Source: Vibrio coralliilyticus (lineage in GTDB: Bacteria; Pseudomonadota; Gammaproteobacteria; Enterobacterales; Vibrionaceae). From it: 64,000 nt of DNA. Below the pieces are notes generated by a model. The model ran no database searches. It saw nothing but the letters and a program-made list of their open reading frames with translations, and was not told where the DNA came from. Where the stretch lies: the NCBI RefSeq assembly GCF_024449095.1, contig NZ_CP024628.1, positions 434,001 to 498,000 on the forward strand. Direction: 5' to 3'. The position numbers and the translations under genes are program-made. Shown in pieces: positions 35,518 to 45,595 of this stretch. Within the stretch, counting starts at the first letter, position 1. Every line of letters starts with the position of its first letter.

Positions 35518-38394
35518 TTAGAACAAGGTTTTCAGATGCGCTTTGACGGTTTGGATGTGTTCTTCACGCTCAACGGGAACGATCTGCTCTGGCGCTAAGA
35601 ACTTCTCAGCGTAACTTTGATCGATTTCATGCTCTAAGAATAATAAATAGAGCTTAGGATCAATATGGCCTGAGGTTGCCATGTGCGTCATGATATTGAG
35701 TGACTCAGCGAGGCTTTTGGCTTTTTTGTAAGGTCTATCGCTGGATGTGAGGGCCTCAAAAACATCGGCAATAGCCATAACTCGAGCGGGGATAGAGAGT
35801 TGTTCTTCACTGAGACCTCTGGGGTAGCCTTTGCCATCCATACGTTCATGGTGTCCGCCTGCAATTTCTGGGATGTTTTTGAGGTGTTCTGGGTAAGGCA
35901 GACGGCCAAGCATGGTAATGGTTTGAATGATGTGATCGTTGACGATAAATCGTTCTTCATCGTTTAGAGTGCCATAGCGAATAGAAAGGTTATATAGCTC
36001 ACCGCGGTTGTATTTAAGTTTTCCTGGTTGAAGGACAAAGTTCTCTTTCCAAATATCTTGCGGGTTTTCGCCCTGAGTCCATGGGATTTGATGAACTGGC
36101 TTATCACCTAATAAGGGCTCCATAACGGGTAATACAGCGGGTTCGCCCGCTCGTTGTTTTTCGACCCAAGAAACACCGGCTTGATCGTCTAAGGTGCGTT
36201 TCCATTGTCTTTGAGCGATAGTCTTAAGACGCTCAATGGCCGATTCTTCCATCTGCTCACTGCCGACATTGCAGTTAGCGATAAACTGAAACTCTTCGTC
36301 TAAGGTTCTATGTGTTTCCTTCAACGTATGCTTTAGTTCGGTCGCACTGCCGCCATTATACAGCCCTTGCCAGTAGTCAACTTCAGCTTGTGTTTTAAGG
36401 AGCTCAAAGCGCATTCGAATTTCATGGATACGGTCATAAATGGTTTCTAGCTTGGTCGCTTTATCGATGACATATTCTGGTGTTGTCACTTTGCCACAGT
36501 CATGCAGCCATGCGGCTAAATGTAGCTCTTCCCATTGCTTTTTATCCATTTCAAACTGGGGGAAATAATGGTCATCACCCTGAGCAACCTGAGTGAGCAT
36601 TTTAGTCAGCTCTGGGACGCGCTGACAGTGGCTACCTGTATATGGAGACTTGGTATCTATTGATGAGGCAATCAGCTCGATAAACGCATTCAGCATATCT
36701 TTTTGCTGTTGCATTTGATCAATGTTTTCCTTGGCGATTTCTGCAAAGCTTAACAGCTCTTTGAGGAAAGCGTGTTTATCACTCTGTTCCTTGGTGATGG
36801 CTCTTTCGTAACCGAGTAGCAGAATACCCACTAGTTGTTTGTCCCGATTAAGTAGCGGGAAGAAGTAAATATCAGAGTTGTAGAAAATATCCTTATGTGG
36901 GCTGAGAGCGTTATCACTTCGGTTGAGGTGCACGATTTCACCTCGGCGTAAATCTGTTTCTAACCAAGCGGTTTCAGTCAGAAACTCATTCAGCTCAATT
37001 TTAAAAGGAATAATGGCGTGGTTTGCGGCCATGTCGAAGGTATTTTTCTTATCAGAGTGCGTGTACAGAATGATGGTTTCGGCTCGTGTGACAAGGTAAC
37101 TTTGGTGAGTAATGGTTTTTGCTAAGAGAGAGAAATCCTGATTACTTGCTGTCTCTCTGAGTAATCTCAGCAGATCATGCAGAGTATGCTCCATCAGTTC
37201 GATGGATTCCGTAAGATTTGCGACCTCATTGATAACACTCTTAGGATAGCGAGTTTTTTTGAAATCGAAGCGTGCAATGTTATCTGTCAGCAGCACCAAG
37301 TTTTGTAATGGTGTCGCCAATCTGTTGGCAACAATCCAGACCACAATAAAACTCAGTGCGAGCATCGCCATTGCGACCGTGATTTGCCTGTCGCGCATGG
37401 AAAGAAGATTCATTAGTAAATCTTCCTGTGGTGTAGCTTCTGCCAATAAAAGACGCACGTGTTCGTTGAGCACAACAGGGGTGAGTGTCACTGACCAGTT
37501 TTTACCGTCATGGACGACGGGCTCGTAGAGAGTTTGACTACTATGGCGGTCTAAGATAGGGGCAAACAAGCTGTCTTCAAGCTGTGTCTGTATTTGGTCC
37601 TTCTCTTGAGTTAGGTCGACATTCGTCTGGTGTTGGGCGAGTACTCGGAACTGGTTGTCAAACAGGATCAGTTTCGTTTTGTCGGAAAAGCCTATCTCAC
37701 TAAGTTGTTGTGATAGAGAAGAAAGTGTGAAGTCCGCCGCTACGACTTTTCCTCCATCCGCAGAGCGGCGCGATAAAGTCACGCCGTTGGTTTTGAGAAA
37801 GTAAAAAAAATATGGCTCAGTGAGGCGAATATCGCCATCTGGGTCTGCATTAACGAACCACGGTCTCACTCTAGGATCAAATTCATTATCATGGGTCTTT
37901 TTATAGCCGACCTTCCTATGCTTACTATCTAAAAAGTGAAGCTCATTTAAACCATTTGGCTTAGTAAAGTTAATCATCATGCTGGTTGTCGGTGGCGCCC
38001 CAAATCGTTCTCGTGTTTTATCATCACGAAGAGAACGAAGCATGGTGAATTCACCTTGTTCGTTAGCATAGAAAAGCGCAACAACACCTTGATTTCTTTT
38101 GAATATTAGATCTAACGATGAAAGGAATCGTTTAGCTTTAATCGGGGCTTGTCGTTGATCAATGGCTGCGCTGAGAGCCATAAAGTCTAGAGTAGTAAGG
38201 ATTGGCCCTACGCGTACCTTGAAAGTTGACTCTAGCTTACGGCTATTTTCGCTACTCAGCTCTTTGGCGCTGACGGTGAGTAGCTCTTGAGAGTGGCGAT
38301 AGCTTATGGCAATGAGCACAGTACCGACTAAAGTCGTCAGGACTAAAAATAAGCTCGTAATATGGATACTTAACGAATAGCGACGTTTCTTCAT
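35518..38394 (-). CDS. Membrane-bound HD-GYP phosphodiesterase with dCache and GAF-like sensors
   Basis: A 958-residue inner-membrane signalling protein. It has a first membrane segment at residues 10-30 and a dCache-type periplasmic sensor to about 330 with FDPRVRPWFVNAD and LTEPYFF. A second membrane segment at about 345-362 is followed by a HAMP-like linker and a GAF-like region (about 430-560). The HD-GYP output domain has TGSHCQRVPELTKML, AAWLHDCGKV near residue 628 and GGHHERMDGKGYPRG near 855. HD-GYP enzymes hydrolyse cyclic-di-GMP. The HD and GYP motifs are about 220 residues apart, much more than usual, so an extra helical segment of some 150 residues is inserted. The catalytic HD and HHExxDGxGYP motifs are intact. 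Stand-alone gene. Confidence 0.88.
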   Translation of the reverse strand: MKKRRYSLSIHITSLFLVLTTLVGTVLIAISYRHSQELLTVSAKELSSENSRKLESTFKVRVGPILTTLDFMALSAAIDQRQAPIKAKRFLSSLDLIFKRNQGVVALFYANEQGEFTMLRSLRDDKTRERFGAPPTTSMMINFTKPNGLNELHFLDSKHRKVGYKKTHDNEFDPRVRPWFVNADPDGDIRLTEPYFFYFLKTNGVTLSRRSADGGKVVAADFTLSSLSQQLSEIGFSDKTKLILFDNQFRVLAQHQTNVDLTQEKDQIQTQLEDSLFAPILDRHSSQTLYEPVVHDGKNWSVTLTPVVLNEHVRLLLAEATPQEDLLMNLLSMRDRQITVAMAMLALSFIVVWIVANRLATPLQNLVLLTDNIARFDFKKTRYPKSVINEVANLTESIELMEHTLHDLLRLLRETASNQDFSLLAKTITHQSYLVTRAETIILYTHSDKKNTFDMAANHAIIPFKIELNEFLTETAWLETDLRRGEIVHLNRSDNALSPHKDIFYNSDIYFFPLLNRDKQLVGILLLGYERAITKEQSDKHAFLKELLSFAEIAKENIDQMQQQKDMLNAFIELIASSIDTKSPYTGSHCQRVPELTKMLTQVAQGDDHYFPQFEMDKKQWEELHLAAWLHDCGKVTTPEYVIDKATKLETIYDRIHEIRMRFELLKTQAEVDYWQGLYNGGSATELKHTLKETHRTLDEEFQFIANCNVGSEQMEESAIERLKTIAQRQWKRTLDDQAGVSWVEKQRAGEPAVLPVMEPLLGDKPVHQIPWTQGENPQDIWKENFVLQPGKLKYNRGELYNLSIRYGTLNDEERFIVNDHIIQTITMLGRLPYPEHLKNIPEIAGGHHERMDGKGYPRGLSEEQLSIPARVMAIADVFEALTSSDRPYKKAKSLAESLNIMTHMATSGHIDPKLYLLFLEHEIDQSYAEKFLAPEQIVPVEREEHIQTVKAHLKTLF

Positions 38395-38561
38395 GTATCA
38401 CCCAATAACAAATCACTTATTAAGTATTGGTCAATATATGAATCATGCAAAAATTGTCGTTAATTTAGTGATAGGGCAGTCGTTAGTTTTATGATTTATA
38501 AAGGTAATATATCACTGAATCGACTATAACTATTAGAGGTGTAATTGAGGGAAGAAGCGGG

Positions 38562-39011
38562 ATGTTAACATTAAACTATCAGATAGAAGTGGCGGCAACG
38601 CCAAGCGTTATCTGGAAAGTGCTCACAGAGGTGGAGCTGTATTCACAATGGGCAAGGGCATTTTCACCCCAGTCTCAATTTGAAGGTGAGTGGTTAGAAG
38701 GGAGTCATGTCTCGTTTTTTGACCCTGAATTAGGTGGGACAAGAGCGGTCATAGATCGGATCGAAGAGCACAAAGTAATTGAATATCATCATATTGCAAT
38801 CTTTAACCCGGAGCATATTCAAGATATAGACAGTGATTCGGCCAAAAAGTGGATTGGTAGTAAAGAAAGCTATCAGATTACACCTCTGGAAAACTCAGTA
38901 TTACTGAAAGTGACAATTGAAACTCATCCTGATTTTGTCAGCATGTTCAATAGTGGCTGGCAAAAAGCATTACCATTGATAAAAGTAATATGTGAGCAAC
39001 AGAAGCCGTAG
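38562..39011 (+). CDS. SRPBCC (START/Bet v1-like) domain protein
   Basis: A 149-residue single-domain protein: YQIEVAATPSVIWKVLTEVELYSQWARAFSPQSQFEGEW is the classic opening of AHSA1/SRPBCC folds, with a hydrophobic cavity and a C-terminal helix (FNSGWQKALPLIKVICEQQ). Such proteins bind lipids or other hydrophobic ligands; no enzyme residues are evident. It is 48 bases upstream of the YcdX-like gene on the same strand. Function unknown. Confidence 0.82.
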   Translation: MLTLNYQIEVAATPSVIWKVLTEVELYSQWARAFSPQSQFEGEWLEGSHVSFFDPELGGTRAVIDRIEEHKVIEYHHIAIFNPEHIQDIDSDSAKKWIGSKESYQITPLENSVLLKVTIETHPDFVSMFNSGWQKALPLIKVICEQQKP

Positions 39012-39059
39012 GCTGGTAAAGTAGAGCAAATTTTTACGAGACTTAGGTAAATTGTCTTT

Positions 39060-39803
39060 ATGAAGCTTGTTGTTGATACTCATACTCATACGTATGCCAG
39101 TGGTCATGCTTATAGCACCTTGATTGAGAATGCTCGATTGGCGAAGAAAAATGGCCTACACATGTTTTGTACCACTGATCACGCTGAATCTATGCCGGGA
39201 GCTCCCCATTACTGGTTCTTCTCAAATCAACGGGTGCTGCCTCGATTCATTGAAGGCGTTGCGGTTATTCGTGGTGTTGAATCCAATATCCTCAACATTC
39301 AAGGTGAAGTCGATATTCATCCTTCTACAGAGGCCAATCTTGATTGGGCTATCGCCAGCTTCCATGAGCCTGTATTTCGTCCCTCTAGTAAAGAAGTGCA
39401 CACTGAAGCCCTCATCAATACTATTCGCAGCGGTCGAGTTGATGCTCTGGGGCATCTAGGCAATCCGAACTTCGACTTTGATTTTGAATCGGTTCTAGCG
39501 TGTGCCAGAGAGCACAACGTAGCAATCGAAATCAACAACACCACATTGAAAGGTAACAGCAGAGTGGGAAGTGTTGAACGTTGCCATGAGATTGCACAAA
39601 TTGGCAAGGCGCTGGGAGTGTATTTTACCACAGGTAGTGATGCTCATTTCTGCGAGGATGTTGGTAATTTAGATCTAGTGTCGCAACTGATTGATACGAT
39701 TGGTATAGATCAAGAGAAAGTGATCACCCATTCTACTCGACAATTTCTCAATTTCCTTGAGCTGAGAGGCCGAGCTCCTATCGAGGACTACGTCAATTTA
39801 TAA
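39060..39803 (+). CDS. ycdX: PHP-domain phosphatase, YcdX-like
   Basis: A 247-residue PHP metallo-phosphoesterase, matching E. coli YcdX in length (245) and along its whole sequence. Metal-binding motifs are [16 protein letters not shown] at the N-terminus, [38 protein letters not shown] and TGSDAHF, giving the three-zinc site of the family. YcdX acts on small phosphate esters such as pyridoxal phosphate in vitro and is linked to swarming in E. coli. It is flanked by an SRPBCC gene and cytochrome b562, with no clear functional link. Confidence 0.88.
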   Translation: MKLVVDTHTHTYASGHAYSTLIENARLAKKNGLHMFCTTDHAESMPGAPHYWFFSNQRVLPRFIEGVAVIRGVESNILNIQGEVDIHPSTEANLDWAIASFHEPVFRPSSKEVHTEALINTIRSGRVDALGHLGNPNFDFDFESVLACAREHNVAIEINNTTLKGNSRVGSVERCHEIAQIGKALGVYFTTGSDAHFCEDVGNLDLVSQLIDTIGIDQEKVITHSTRQFLNFLELRGRAPIEDYVNL

Positions 39804-39882
39804 GTTGATACAATTTTCATCTCAAGTGTGCTGACTGAATTCAGTACACTTTCCCCTCCTATTCCAAGATAAGAACAATACA

Positions 39883-40266
39883 ATGAGAAAGTTAATTCCA
39901 GCTCTGGCACTGATGGTATCGGTACAGGCTTTTGCGTCGGATTTCGACCTGAAAGCAACAATGAAGCAAATGAAAGTTGAATTTAAACACGCTGCTGCAG
40001 CAACTGAAATTACCGAAATGAAGACAGCGGTGACTAACCTGTCTGAACTGGTAGAGCAATCAAAGCGTGGTGACTACCCACCAGAAAAGTTTGATATCTA
40101 CTTTGAAGGTTTCAATAAGCTATCAGGTGCGTTGGATAAGGTAGAAGCGCAATTGGACGCTGGCGATATGGCGTCGGCAAAAGAGTCTTTACGTCAGGTC
40201 GATGAGCTTCGCATTGAATATCACGACAAACGTAACCCAGGCATCTGGAGTAAGCTATTCGGCTAA
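39883..40266 (+). CDS. cybC: Cytochrome b562 family periplasmic protein
   Basis: A 127-residue protein with signal peptide MRKLIPALALMVSVQAFA and a mature four-helix bundle of about 108 residues, the size of cytochrome b562. DLKATM aligns with the N-terminal haem-ligand methionine (Met27 of the precursor) and EYHDKR supplies the C-terminal ligand histidine (His114). Both axial ligands are therefore present, so haem binding is likely. The family is a soluble periplasmic electron carrier of uncertain partner. It overlaps the convergent uhpC stop by 4 bases. Confidence 0.85.
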   Translation: MRKLIPALALMVSVQAFASDFDLKATMKQMKVEFKHAAAATEITEMKTAVTNLSELVEQSKRGDYPPEKFDIYFEGFNKLSGALDKVEAQLDAGDMASAKESLRQVDELRIEYHDKRNPGIWSKLFG

Positions 40267-41582
40267 ATTGATGTTTGATTTGGGCTGTTGCTGAATTGTG
40301 CCTGCAAGAAGGGCAGAAGTAACAGTCCAATAACCGCTGAGCAGATCGAAATGGTGACGAAAAAACCAGTCCAGTGGAAATGCTCCATGATGATAGCCAT
40401 AGGGTAGCCTGCCAATGCTGCTCCCATATAAGCAAATAGCCCGACAAAGCCCGTTGCTGCACCCGCTGAGTCTTTGTGCGAACACTCTGCAGCGGCCATA
40501 CCAATCAGCATTTGTGGTCCAAACACAAAGAATCCAATGGCAAAAAATCCAGCGGCCTGAAAAGCAAAATTCGTCACTGGCATTAGCCACAAAGCGGCCA
40601 CTGACAAGAAGACTCCCATCGCAAAAATCAGGTTCATTGGGCCACGATTACCACCGAACAATTTATCTGACCCCCAACCTGCAACCAAAGAACCGATAAA
40701 GCCGCCGATTTCAAACAAGGATAAAGCGGCATTTGCGTTGATCAAGTCGAAACCGTGCTGTTCGGTAAGGTAGAGATTACCCCAGTCATTGACTGCTGTT
40801 CGAACGATGTACACCAGCACGTAGCTAAATGCCAGCAACCAAATATATTTGTTGTTTAGGACATAGGTACGTAGAATTTGGTGGGGTTTCAGACCAATAC
40901 CATCGTTCTCTTGTGCCAGCTCAAGCTTGTCGTTTTTCCATCGGCCAATGGTGGGTAACCCCATGGTGATCGGTTTGTCTCTCAGTCTCCAACAGAGGAA
41001 CAGCCCGATGATGACACCAATAATCCCCGGAATAACAAAGCCTTCTCGCCAGCTGTAATGCAGCACCATATAACCGACGACAAGAGGGATTAAGGCTCCG
41101 CCCACGTTGTGAGCCGTATTCCAGATAGCCCAGAAGAAACCGCGTTCAGAGCGTGAATACCATGTTGTGAGAAGTTTTGAACAGGAAGGCCAACCCCAGC
41201 CCTGAAACCAGGCATTGAGTACCCAAAGCGTAAACAGCGCGTAGAGTGAGCTGGATAAGCCAAACAGAATGTTAATGATGCCTGTCGCAATTAATCCAAG
41301 CCCCATGAAATAGCGTGGATTAGACCGATCTGAAACGATGCCGGAAATGAACTTAGACAAGCCGTAGGTCAGATAAAAGAACGTGCCCATCAAACCTATG
41401 TCACTTTTGTCTAAACCTAGGTCTGCGATTAAAGCAGGGGTCGCATAGTTAAAAGTCTTGCGGGTGAAATAAAAGCCAGCATAGCCGAGATACATACCGA
41501 CCATAATATGCAGCCGCCAGTACTGGTAAGTCGATTGCATCTCGTGGGTAGTGTGATTAGGTTGAGCGATAGAGTCGGACAT
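40263..41582 (-). CDS. uhpC: Hexose-phosphate sensor MFS protein UhpC
   Basis: A 439-residue 12-helix organophosphate:phosphate antiporter-family protein, with RKTFNYATPALIADLGLDKSDIGLMGTFFYLTYGLSKF and WFQGWGWPSCSKLLTTWYSRSERG, hallmarks of the UhpT/UhpC/GlpT group. Its place immediately after uhpB, with 10 bases between, marks it as UhpC. UhpC detects external glucose-6-phosphate and activates UhpB. GAGGT precedes the ATG. Last gene of the uhpABC cluster. Confidence 0.92.
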   Translation of the reverse strand: MSDSIAQPNHTTHEMQSTYQYWRLHIMVGMYLGYAGFYFTRKTFNYATPALIADLGLDKSDIGLMGTFFYLTYGLSKFISGIVSDRSNPRYFMGLGLIATGIINILFGLSSSLYALFTLWVLNAWFQGWGWPSCSKLLTTWYSRSERGFFWAIWNTAHNVGGALIPLVVGYMVLHYSWREGFVIPGIIGVIIGLFLCWRLRDKPITMGLPTIGRWKNDKLELAQENDGIGLKPHQILRTYVLNNKYIWLLAFSYVLVYIVRTAVNDWGNLYLTEQHGFDLINANAALSLFEIGGFIGSLVAGWGSDKLFGGNRGPMNLIFAMGVFLSVAALWLMPVTNFAFQAAGFFAIGFFVFGPQMLIGMAAAECSHKDSAGAATGFVGLFAYMGAALAGYPMAIIMEHFHWTGFFVTISICSAVIGLLLLPFLQAQFSNSPNQTSI

Positions 41583-41592
41583 AAGCTACACC

Positions 41593-43104
41593 TCAAATCC
41601 CCGGTAGTTCGACACGGATAGAAGTACCATGCTGCTCTGATTCAGGCTGGCTATGGCTGCGAATATTAAATCGCCCACCTAGTGCTTGCACACGCTCTTG
41701 CATACCTTTTAAGCCAAAGCCTTTTTGGCTGTCCTGTAGTTTGAATCCAATGCCGTTGTCTTGAATCTTGAGTTCGACTTCGTTTCCCAGTTTGATATCA
41801 ATCTCTAAACGGCTTGCCTGAGCGTACTTTTGTGCATTATTGAGGGCTTCCTGACATATCCGATACAAGGTTGCACTGGTCGCATCGCTTAACGTAGATA
41901 CATGCCCACCTTCTAGCTTGAACGAGACGTCAACGCCTTGCTGCTCAAACTCCATTTCGCGAACTAACTGTTGCAGAGCTTCGACCAGATCAAGATCATC
42001 CAGTGCCTTGGGTCTGAGGCGAGTCAACAGCCCTTTAGTGGTGTCATAAACATTCAGTGATAAAGATTCGATGGTGGTGGCGCAATTGGCACTCATCTGT
42101 GGATTTTCGACTCGTTTAATGATGCTGGCTTGGGTGCGGATAGCAGTAATATTCTGGCCTATTTCATCATGTAGTTCGCGTGCGACCTCCTGACGTACGG
42201 ACTCTTCCGCTTTGACGAGTTGGCGCGATAAATTCTGGTTGCGGCTTAATTCATGGCGTAATTTTTGGTTTAAATCTCGCTGGCGCTGTACAGCGACGCC
42301 TAGCAAGATCCCCGTTAGTGTTTGTGCTGTAATTGATAGCAGAAGGTCGGTGATTTCAAGTTGAGAAACCCCACTACGTGCTGCGATCAAAGCAATACTG
42401 TTGAGTAAGGTACCCAGCATAGCGCCTTGCCAGCCATAACGAAAAGCCAGCAGGATAATGGGGATTGCCAAACAAAACGGGGCAAAGCGTCGCAATTCAT
42501 CGGGTAGTCCTATTTGTAGGGCAATACTGACAGAGAAAAGGGCGATAAATAGGATAATCGGCTTTATATTGAATTGAATCGGCTGACTGATCAAATTGGA
42601 GGTTAGAGGTAACCAAGTACTTTGAAACAGGTAGTTCCAGACCAGATAGCAGGTCGGGACCAGCATGAGTCCACCAGTGACACTAACCAGCCAAACTAAG
42701 CTGGTTGACTCAACGTGACTATTCACAGCAGCAACATTGATCAGTGACGACACAATAATCACAGCCGCTTGAACCAGCAATCGCTGAGATTGCGCACCAT
42801 AGTTAAATCGCATCGCCATCGCGGTGACTGGAATACTGGCGGCACTGGCCGCTAAAACGGTAAGCCATTGAGGCTGGTCTAACAATAACGCAAGAGATAT
42901 CGTTAGCAGCCATTCTGCTGCATAAATTGCAGGCCAATGCTTCTTGGCAGTATGTAATGTCACGCCCAGTCGCAAGGCGAAGGGGAAAAAGAGAATTGCC
43001 AGCTCAGCATCATTAACGAAGTAATAAGAAATGACCCATAAGCAAAACCAACTACACAGGGTAATAAACCAAGCACAGACAGAAGTGATCAGGTAGTTGC
43101 GCAT
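41593..43104 (-). CDS. uhpB: Sensor histidine kinase UhpB
   Basis: A 503-residue kinase. The N-terminal 280 residues hold about eight hydrophobic segments (a MASE1-like integral-membrane sensor). A coiled coil at about 285-310 leads to the dimerisation/phosphoacceptor HisKA_3 helix VARELHDEIGQNITAIRTQ, and a HATPase domain with CQEALNNAQKYAQAS, KIQDNGIGF and GFGLKGMQERV completes it. With UhpC it responds to external hexose phosphates and phosphorylates UhpA. Its start overlaps the uhpA stop by one base (TAATG), indicating coupling. Confidence 0.93.
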   Translation of the reverse strand: MRNYLITSVCAWFITLCSWFCLWVISYYFVNDAELAILFFPFALRLGVTLHTAKKHWPAIYAAEWLLTISLALLLDQPQWLTVLAASAASIPVTAMAMRFNYGAQSQRLLVQAAVIIVSSLINVAAVNSHVESTSLVWLVSVTGGLMLVPTCYLVWNYLFQSTWLPLTSNLISQPIQFNIKPIILFIALFSVSIALQIGLPDELRRFAPFCLAIPIILLAFRYGWQGAMLGTLLNSIALIAARSGVSQLEITDLLLSITAQTLTGILLGVAVQRQRDLNQKLRHELSRNQNLSRQLVKAEESVRQEVARELHDEIGQNITAIRTQASIIKRVENPQMSANCATTIESLSLNVYDTTKGLLTRLRPKALDDLDLVEALQQLVREMEFEQQGVDVSFKLEGGHVSTLSDATSATLYRICQEALNNAQKYAQASRLEIDIKLGNEVELKIQDNGIGFKLQDSQKGFGLKGMQERVQALGGRFNIRSHSQPESEQHGTSIRVELPGI

Positions 43105-43715
43105 TAGAGCGGGATTTCCTGACTGAACAGCTTAGCTAATTCAACATTGTTTTTGACCGCGAGTTTGTCCATCGCATTGGCACGATGGACGTGAACCGTC
43201 TTATGGCTCAGGCCGAGCTGGTTGGCCACTAACTTTACATCCATCCCCGTCGCGAGCAGTTCACAGACTTGTTTCTCCCGCTTAGTTAGCTGGCTTAATG
43301 AAGCGGTTGCTTCTTTAGGAGAGGCCAACTTCAAGGCGATTTCTGGGGTTAAATAGCAGCCGCCAGTGGATGCGGTTCGCACAGCTTGAACCAGCTCTTC
43401 CGGGCTACATCGTTTAGTCAAATACCCAAGAGCCCCTGCTTCAAGGGCTTTTTCTACCATCGCTAGCGAGTCATGGACACTCAGCATGACGCAGGCGATG
43501 CCAGAGGGGAGCGACTCAAGTAAACTCAGTCCACTTTCATCAGGCATTGATATATCGGTAATGCACACATTAGCACCGCTGCCTGGCAAGCCTTGTTTGG
43601 CATCGGACACTGAGTTGAATTCACCAACGACGTTAATGTCACTTTCCAGACTTAGAAGCTGGGCAAAACCGGATCGAACGATGACGTGATCATCAACGAG
43701 AGCAACATTAATCAT
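43104..43715 (-). CDS. uhpA: Response regulator UhpA
   Basis: A 203-residue NarL/FixJ-type response regulator. The receiver has [16 protein letters not shown] (acidic pocket), [13 protein letters not shown] (phospho-acceptor aspartate) and MLSVHD. The C-terminal LuxR-type helix-turn-helix is [43 protein letters not shown]. It activates uhpT when phosphorylated. I begin at the ATG at 43715; the longer frame from 43733 adds residues that do not belong to the receiver. E. coli UhpA is 196 residues. Confidence 0.94.
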   Translation of the reverse strand: MINVALVDDHVIVRSGFAQLLSLESDINVVGEFNSVSDAKQGLPGSGANVCITDISMPDESGLSLLESLPSGIACVMLSVHDSLAMVEKALEAGALGYLTKRCSPEELVQAVRTASTGGCYLTPEIALKLASPKEATASLSQLTKREKQVCELLATGMDVKLVANQLGLSHKTVHVHRANAMDKLAVKNNVELAKLFSQEIPL

Positions 43716-43863
43716 GGCAATTATCCAAAGCAAGGTAGAATGCGGGGTAAGGTACCGTTAAGTGTACTAATAGGCAAATAGCGTTTGGAACTAAAGAAAG
43801 CGCCATCTATATCTCACTGATTCAGGCTAAACAGCGAGTATTAGATAGCGCTAACTGGGGGTA

Positions 43864-45255
43864 TTAAGCGTTTACTTGAGCGAGCTGTTTCTTAGCTTTA
43901 CGAATCTTCTTCTCTTCAGCGATGGCGACAAAAGCAAGTAAGCCGATACAGATAGCCGCAGAAGTATCCAGTGCAGCAAAAGTACCTTGCCAACCCGTCA
44001 GGCCAAAAATAGGCGTGCCGTCTGCAATCATACCCAGACCAAGTTTCGCGAAGCTATCACCAATCAGGTACGCAAATGTGCCTTTCACACCGTCAGCAAC
44101 ACTGATGGCTTTCTTCGGTACAAAGCCAACGGCTGCAACGCCAATCAGCAACTGAGGACCAAATACAAGGAAGCCTAATACGAACAGTGACGCTAGATAC
44201 ATGAACTCGCTGGTGGCATGTTGGTAGAACTCGAGTGACACAATAATCAAGCCAAGTGATACACAAGCAACAAGCGCACGGCGACCGTTAGCTAAGTCTG
44301 ACAAGTAGCCCCACATTAATGTACCGACCAGTGCACCCACTTCGAATAAGGTGAAACCAGAAATTGCCGCTTCTTTAGATAGACCAAGCTCTTGGTAGGC
44401 ATAAACCGTTGACCATTGGTCGATACCAATACGCACGATATAAAGGAAAATGTTGGCGAAACACAGTAGCCAGATCACTTTGTTTTTCAGTACATATTCA
44501 ACAAAGATTTCTCGCTTAGACATTTGCTGCTCTTCCGCGGCATTGTCTTCTTCGCTGACAGCTTCATCGAATAGCTCTTCCACTTTACCCAAACCATAGG
44601 CTTCTGGAGAGTCGCTACCAAAACGCATGCCAATAAAACCTACAATCAAAGCGATGATAGATGGGAAGATGAACATACCAATCACGTGACCATCGAATAG
44701 GTAATTCGCGCCAAATAAAGCGACACCTGCCGCGCCCGCACCACCAACGTTATGCGACATATTCCACAGACCAAGGTATGAGCCGCGCTTGTTACGTGGT
44801 GTCCACTTGGTGATGGTTGAGTAGCTAGAAGGGCCGCCAGTACTCTGGAAGAAACCACTTAACGCATAAAATGCGATCATGAGGAACAGGCTGATGCTAC
44901 CGCCTCCCATGCTCATACTGAAACCCAGCATGGCAAGGCCTGAAAGGATCAACATGAATGGCAGAAATTGCTTGGTGTTTTTGCCGTCGGCATAATAAGA
45001 CACCACAGTTTTACCAATGCCGTAAGTAATCGAAAAGCCAAGGCCAATCATACCTAACTCGGTCATTGATAGGCCGTAAGTGGAGATCATATCGTTCTGA
45101 GCGATATTGAAGTTCTTACGGATCAGGTACATGGTCATGTAGCCAATGAATACAACTAAGTAAGATTGTAAAAAGGGTTTAAACCACATTTTTCGGCGAA
45201 CTTCGACTGGCAGGTCCAGCGTTGGTTTACGCACTTGTTCTAGAAATTTCAACAT
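43864..45255 (-). CDS. uhpT: Hexose-6-phosphate:phosphate antiporter UhpT
   Basis: A 463-residue MFS antiporter, equal in length to E. coli UhpT. Signature segments are [83 protein letters not shown] and [12 protein letters not shown]. It imports hexose 6-phosphates in exchange for phosphate. Here it lies upstream of uhpABC on the same strand, separated by 150 bases, whereas the enterobacterial order is uhpABCT. Its 340-base upstream region holds a CRP site and inverted repeats that suit UhpA. Confidence 0.95.
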   Translation of the reverse strand: MLKFLEQVRKPTLDLPVEVRRKMWFKPFLQSYLVVFIGYMTMYLIRKNFNIAQNDMISTYGLSMTELGMIGLGFSITYGIGKTVVSYYADGKNTKQFLPFMLILSGLAMLGFSMSMGGGSISLFLMIAFYALSGFFQSTGGPSSYSTITKWTPRNKRGSYLGLWNMSHNVGGAGAAGVALFGANYLFDGHVIGMFIFPSIIALIVGFIGMRFGSDSPEAYGLGKVEELFDEAVSEEDNAAEEQQMSKREIFVEYVLKNKVIWLLCFANIFLYIVRIGIDQWSTVYAYQELGLSKEAAISGFTLFEVGALVGTLMWGYLSDLANGRRALVACVSLGLIIVSLEFYQHATSEFMYLASLFVLGFLVFGPQLLIGVAAVGFVPKKAISVADGVKGTFAYLIGDSFAKLGLGMIADGTPIFGLTGWQGTFAALDTSAAICIGLLAFVAIAEEKKIRKAKKQLAQVNA

Positions 45256-45403
45256 AGTGAATCCTTAGAGCCCAGTTTAGCCCGTTGGGCAAAGCAAATA
45301 AAAAATTCGGTTGATTTAGCTGACAGGCAGTCAGGAGTAAATCGATGGCGCTAAGTGTATTCATCGTGGTGCGTTGTGGCTTGAGAGATGCTCCTAGGCG
45401 GAT

Positions 45404-45418
45404 TAGGAAAATTTCCTA
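45404..45418. promoter_or_regulatory. Inverted repeat, candidate UhpA site upstream of uhpT
   Basis: TAGGAAA A TTTCCTA is a perfect 7-1-7 inverted repeat about 150 bases upstream of the uhpT start. A related half site, CTCCTAGG, lies just beside it at 45391-45398. Position between the CRP site and the gene suits an activator bound upstream of the promoter; the assignment to UhpA is inference. Confidence 0.45.
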
Positions 45419-45442
45419 GATCGAGTTGGTTAGTGAGTGTTT

Positions 45443-45458
45443 CGTGAATAGTGTCACA
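45443..45458. promoter_or_regulatory. CRP site upstream of uhpT
   Basis: CGTGA-ATAGTG-TCACA matches TGTGA-N6-TCACA at 9 of 10 defined positions. It is about 190 bases upstream of uhpT and about 140 bases upstream of the divergent DUF2946 gene. Catabolite control of uhpT is known in enterobacteria. Confidence 0.6.
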
Positions 45459-45595
45459 TGATTGATTGGACTCGTTTCGGTTAGTTATTGTTCTTTTTGT
45501 AGAAAAGTTATGACTAAGCTTATGTTTTGCAGCACAACTGGCTGAGTTTGTTAATTTCACGTTATATAGTTACAGCGAACAAATCGAGAGTGATC

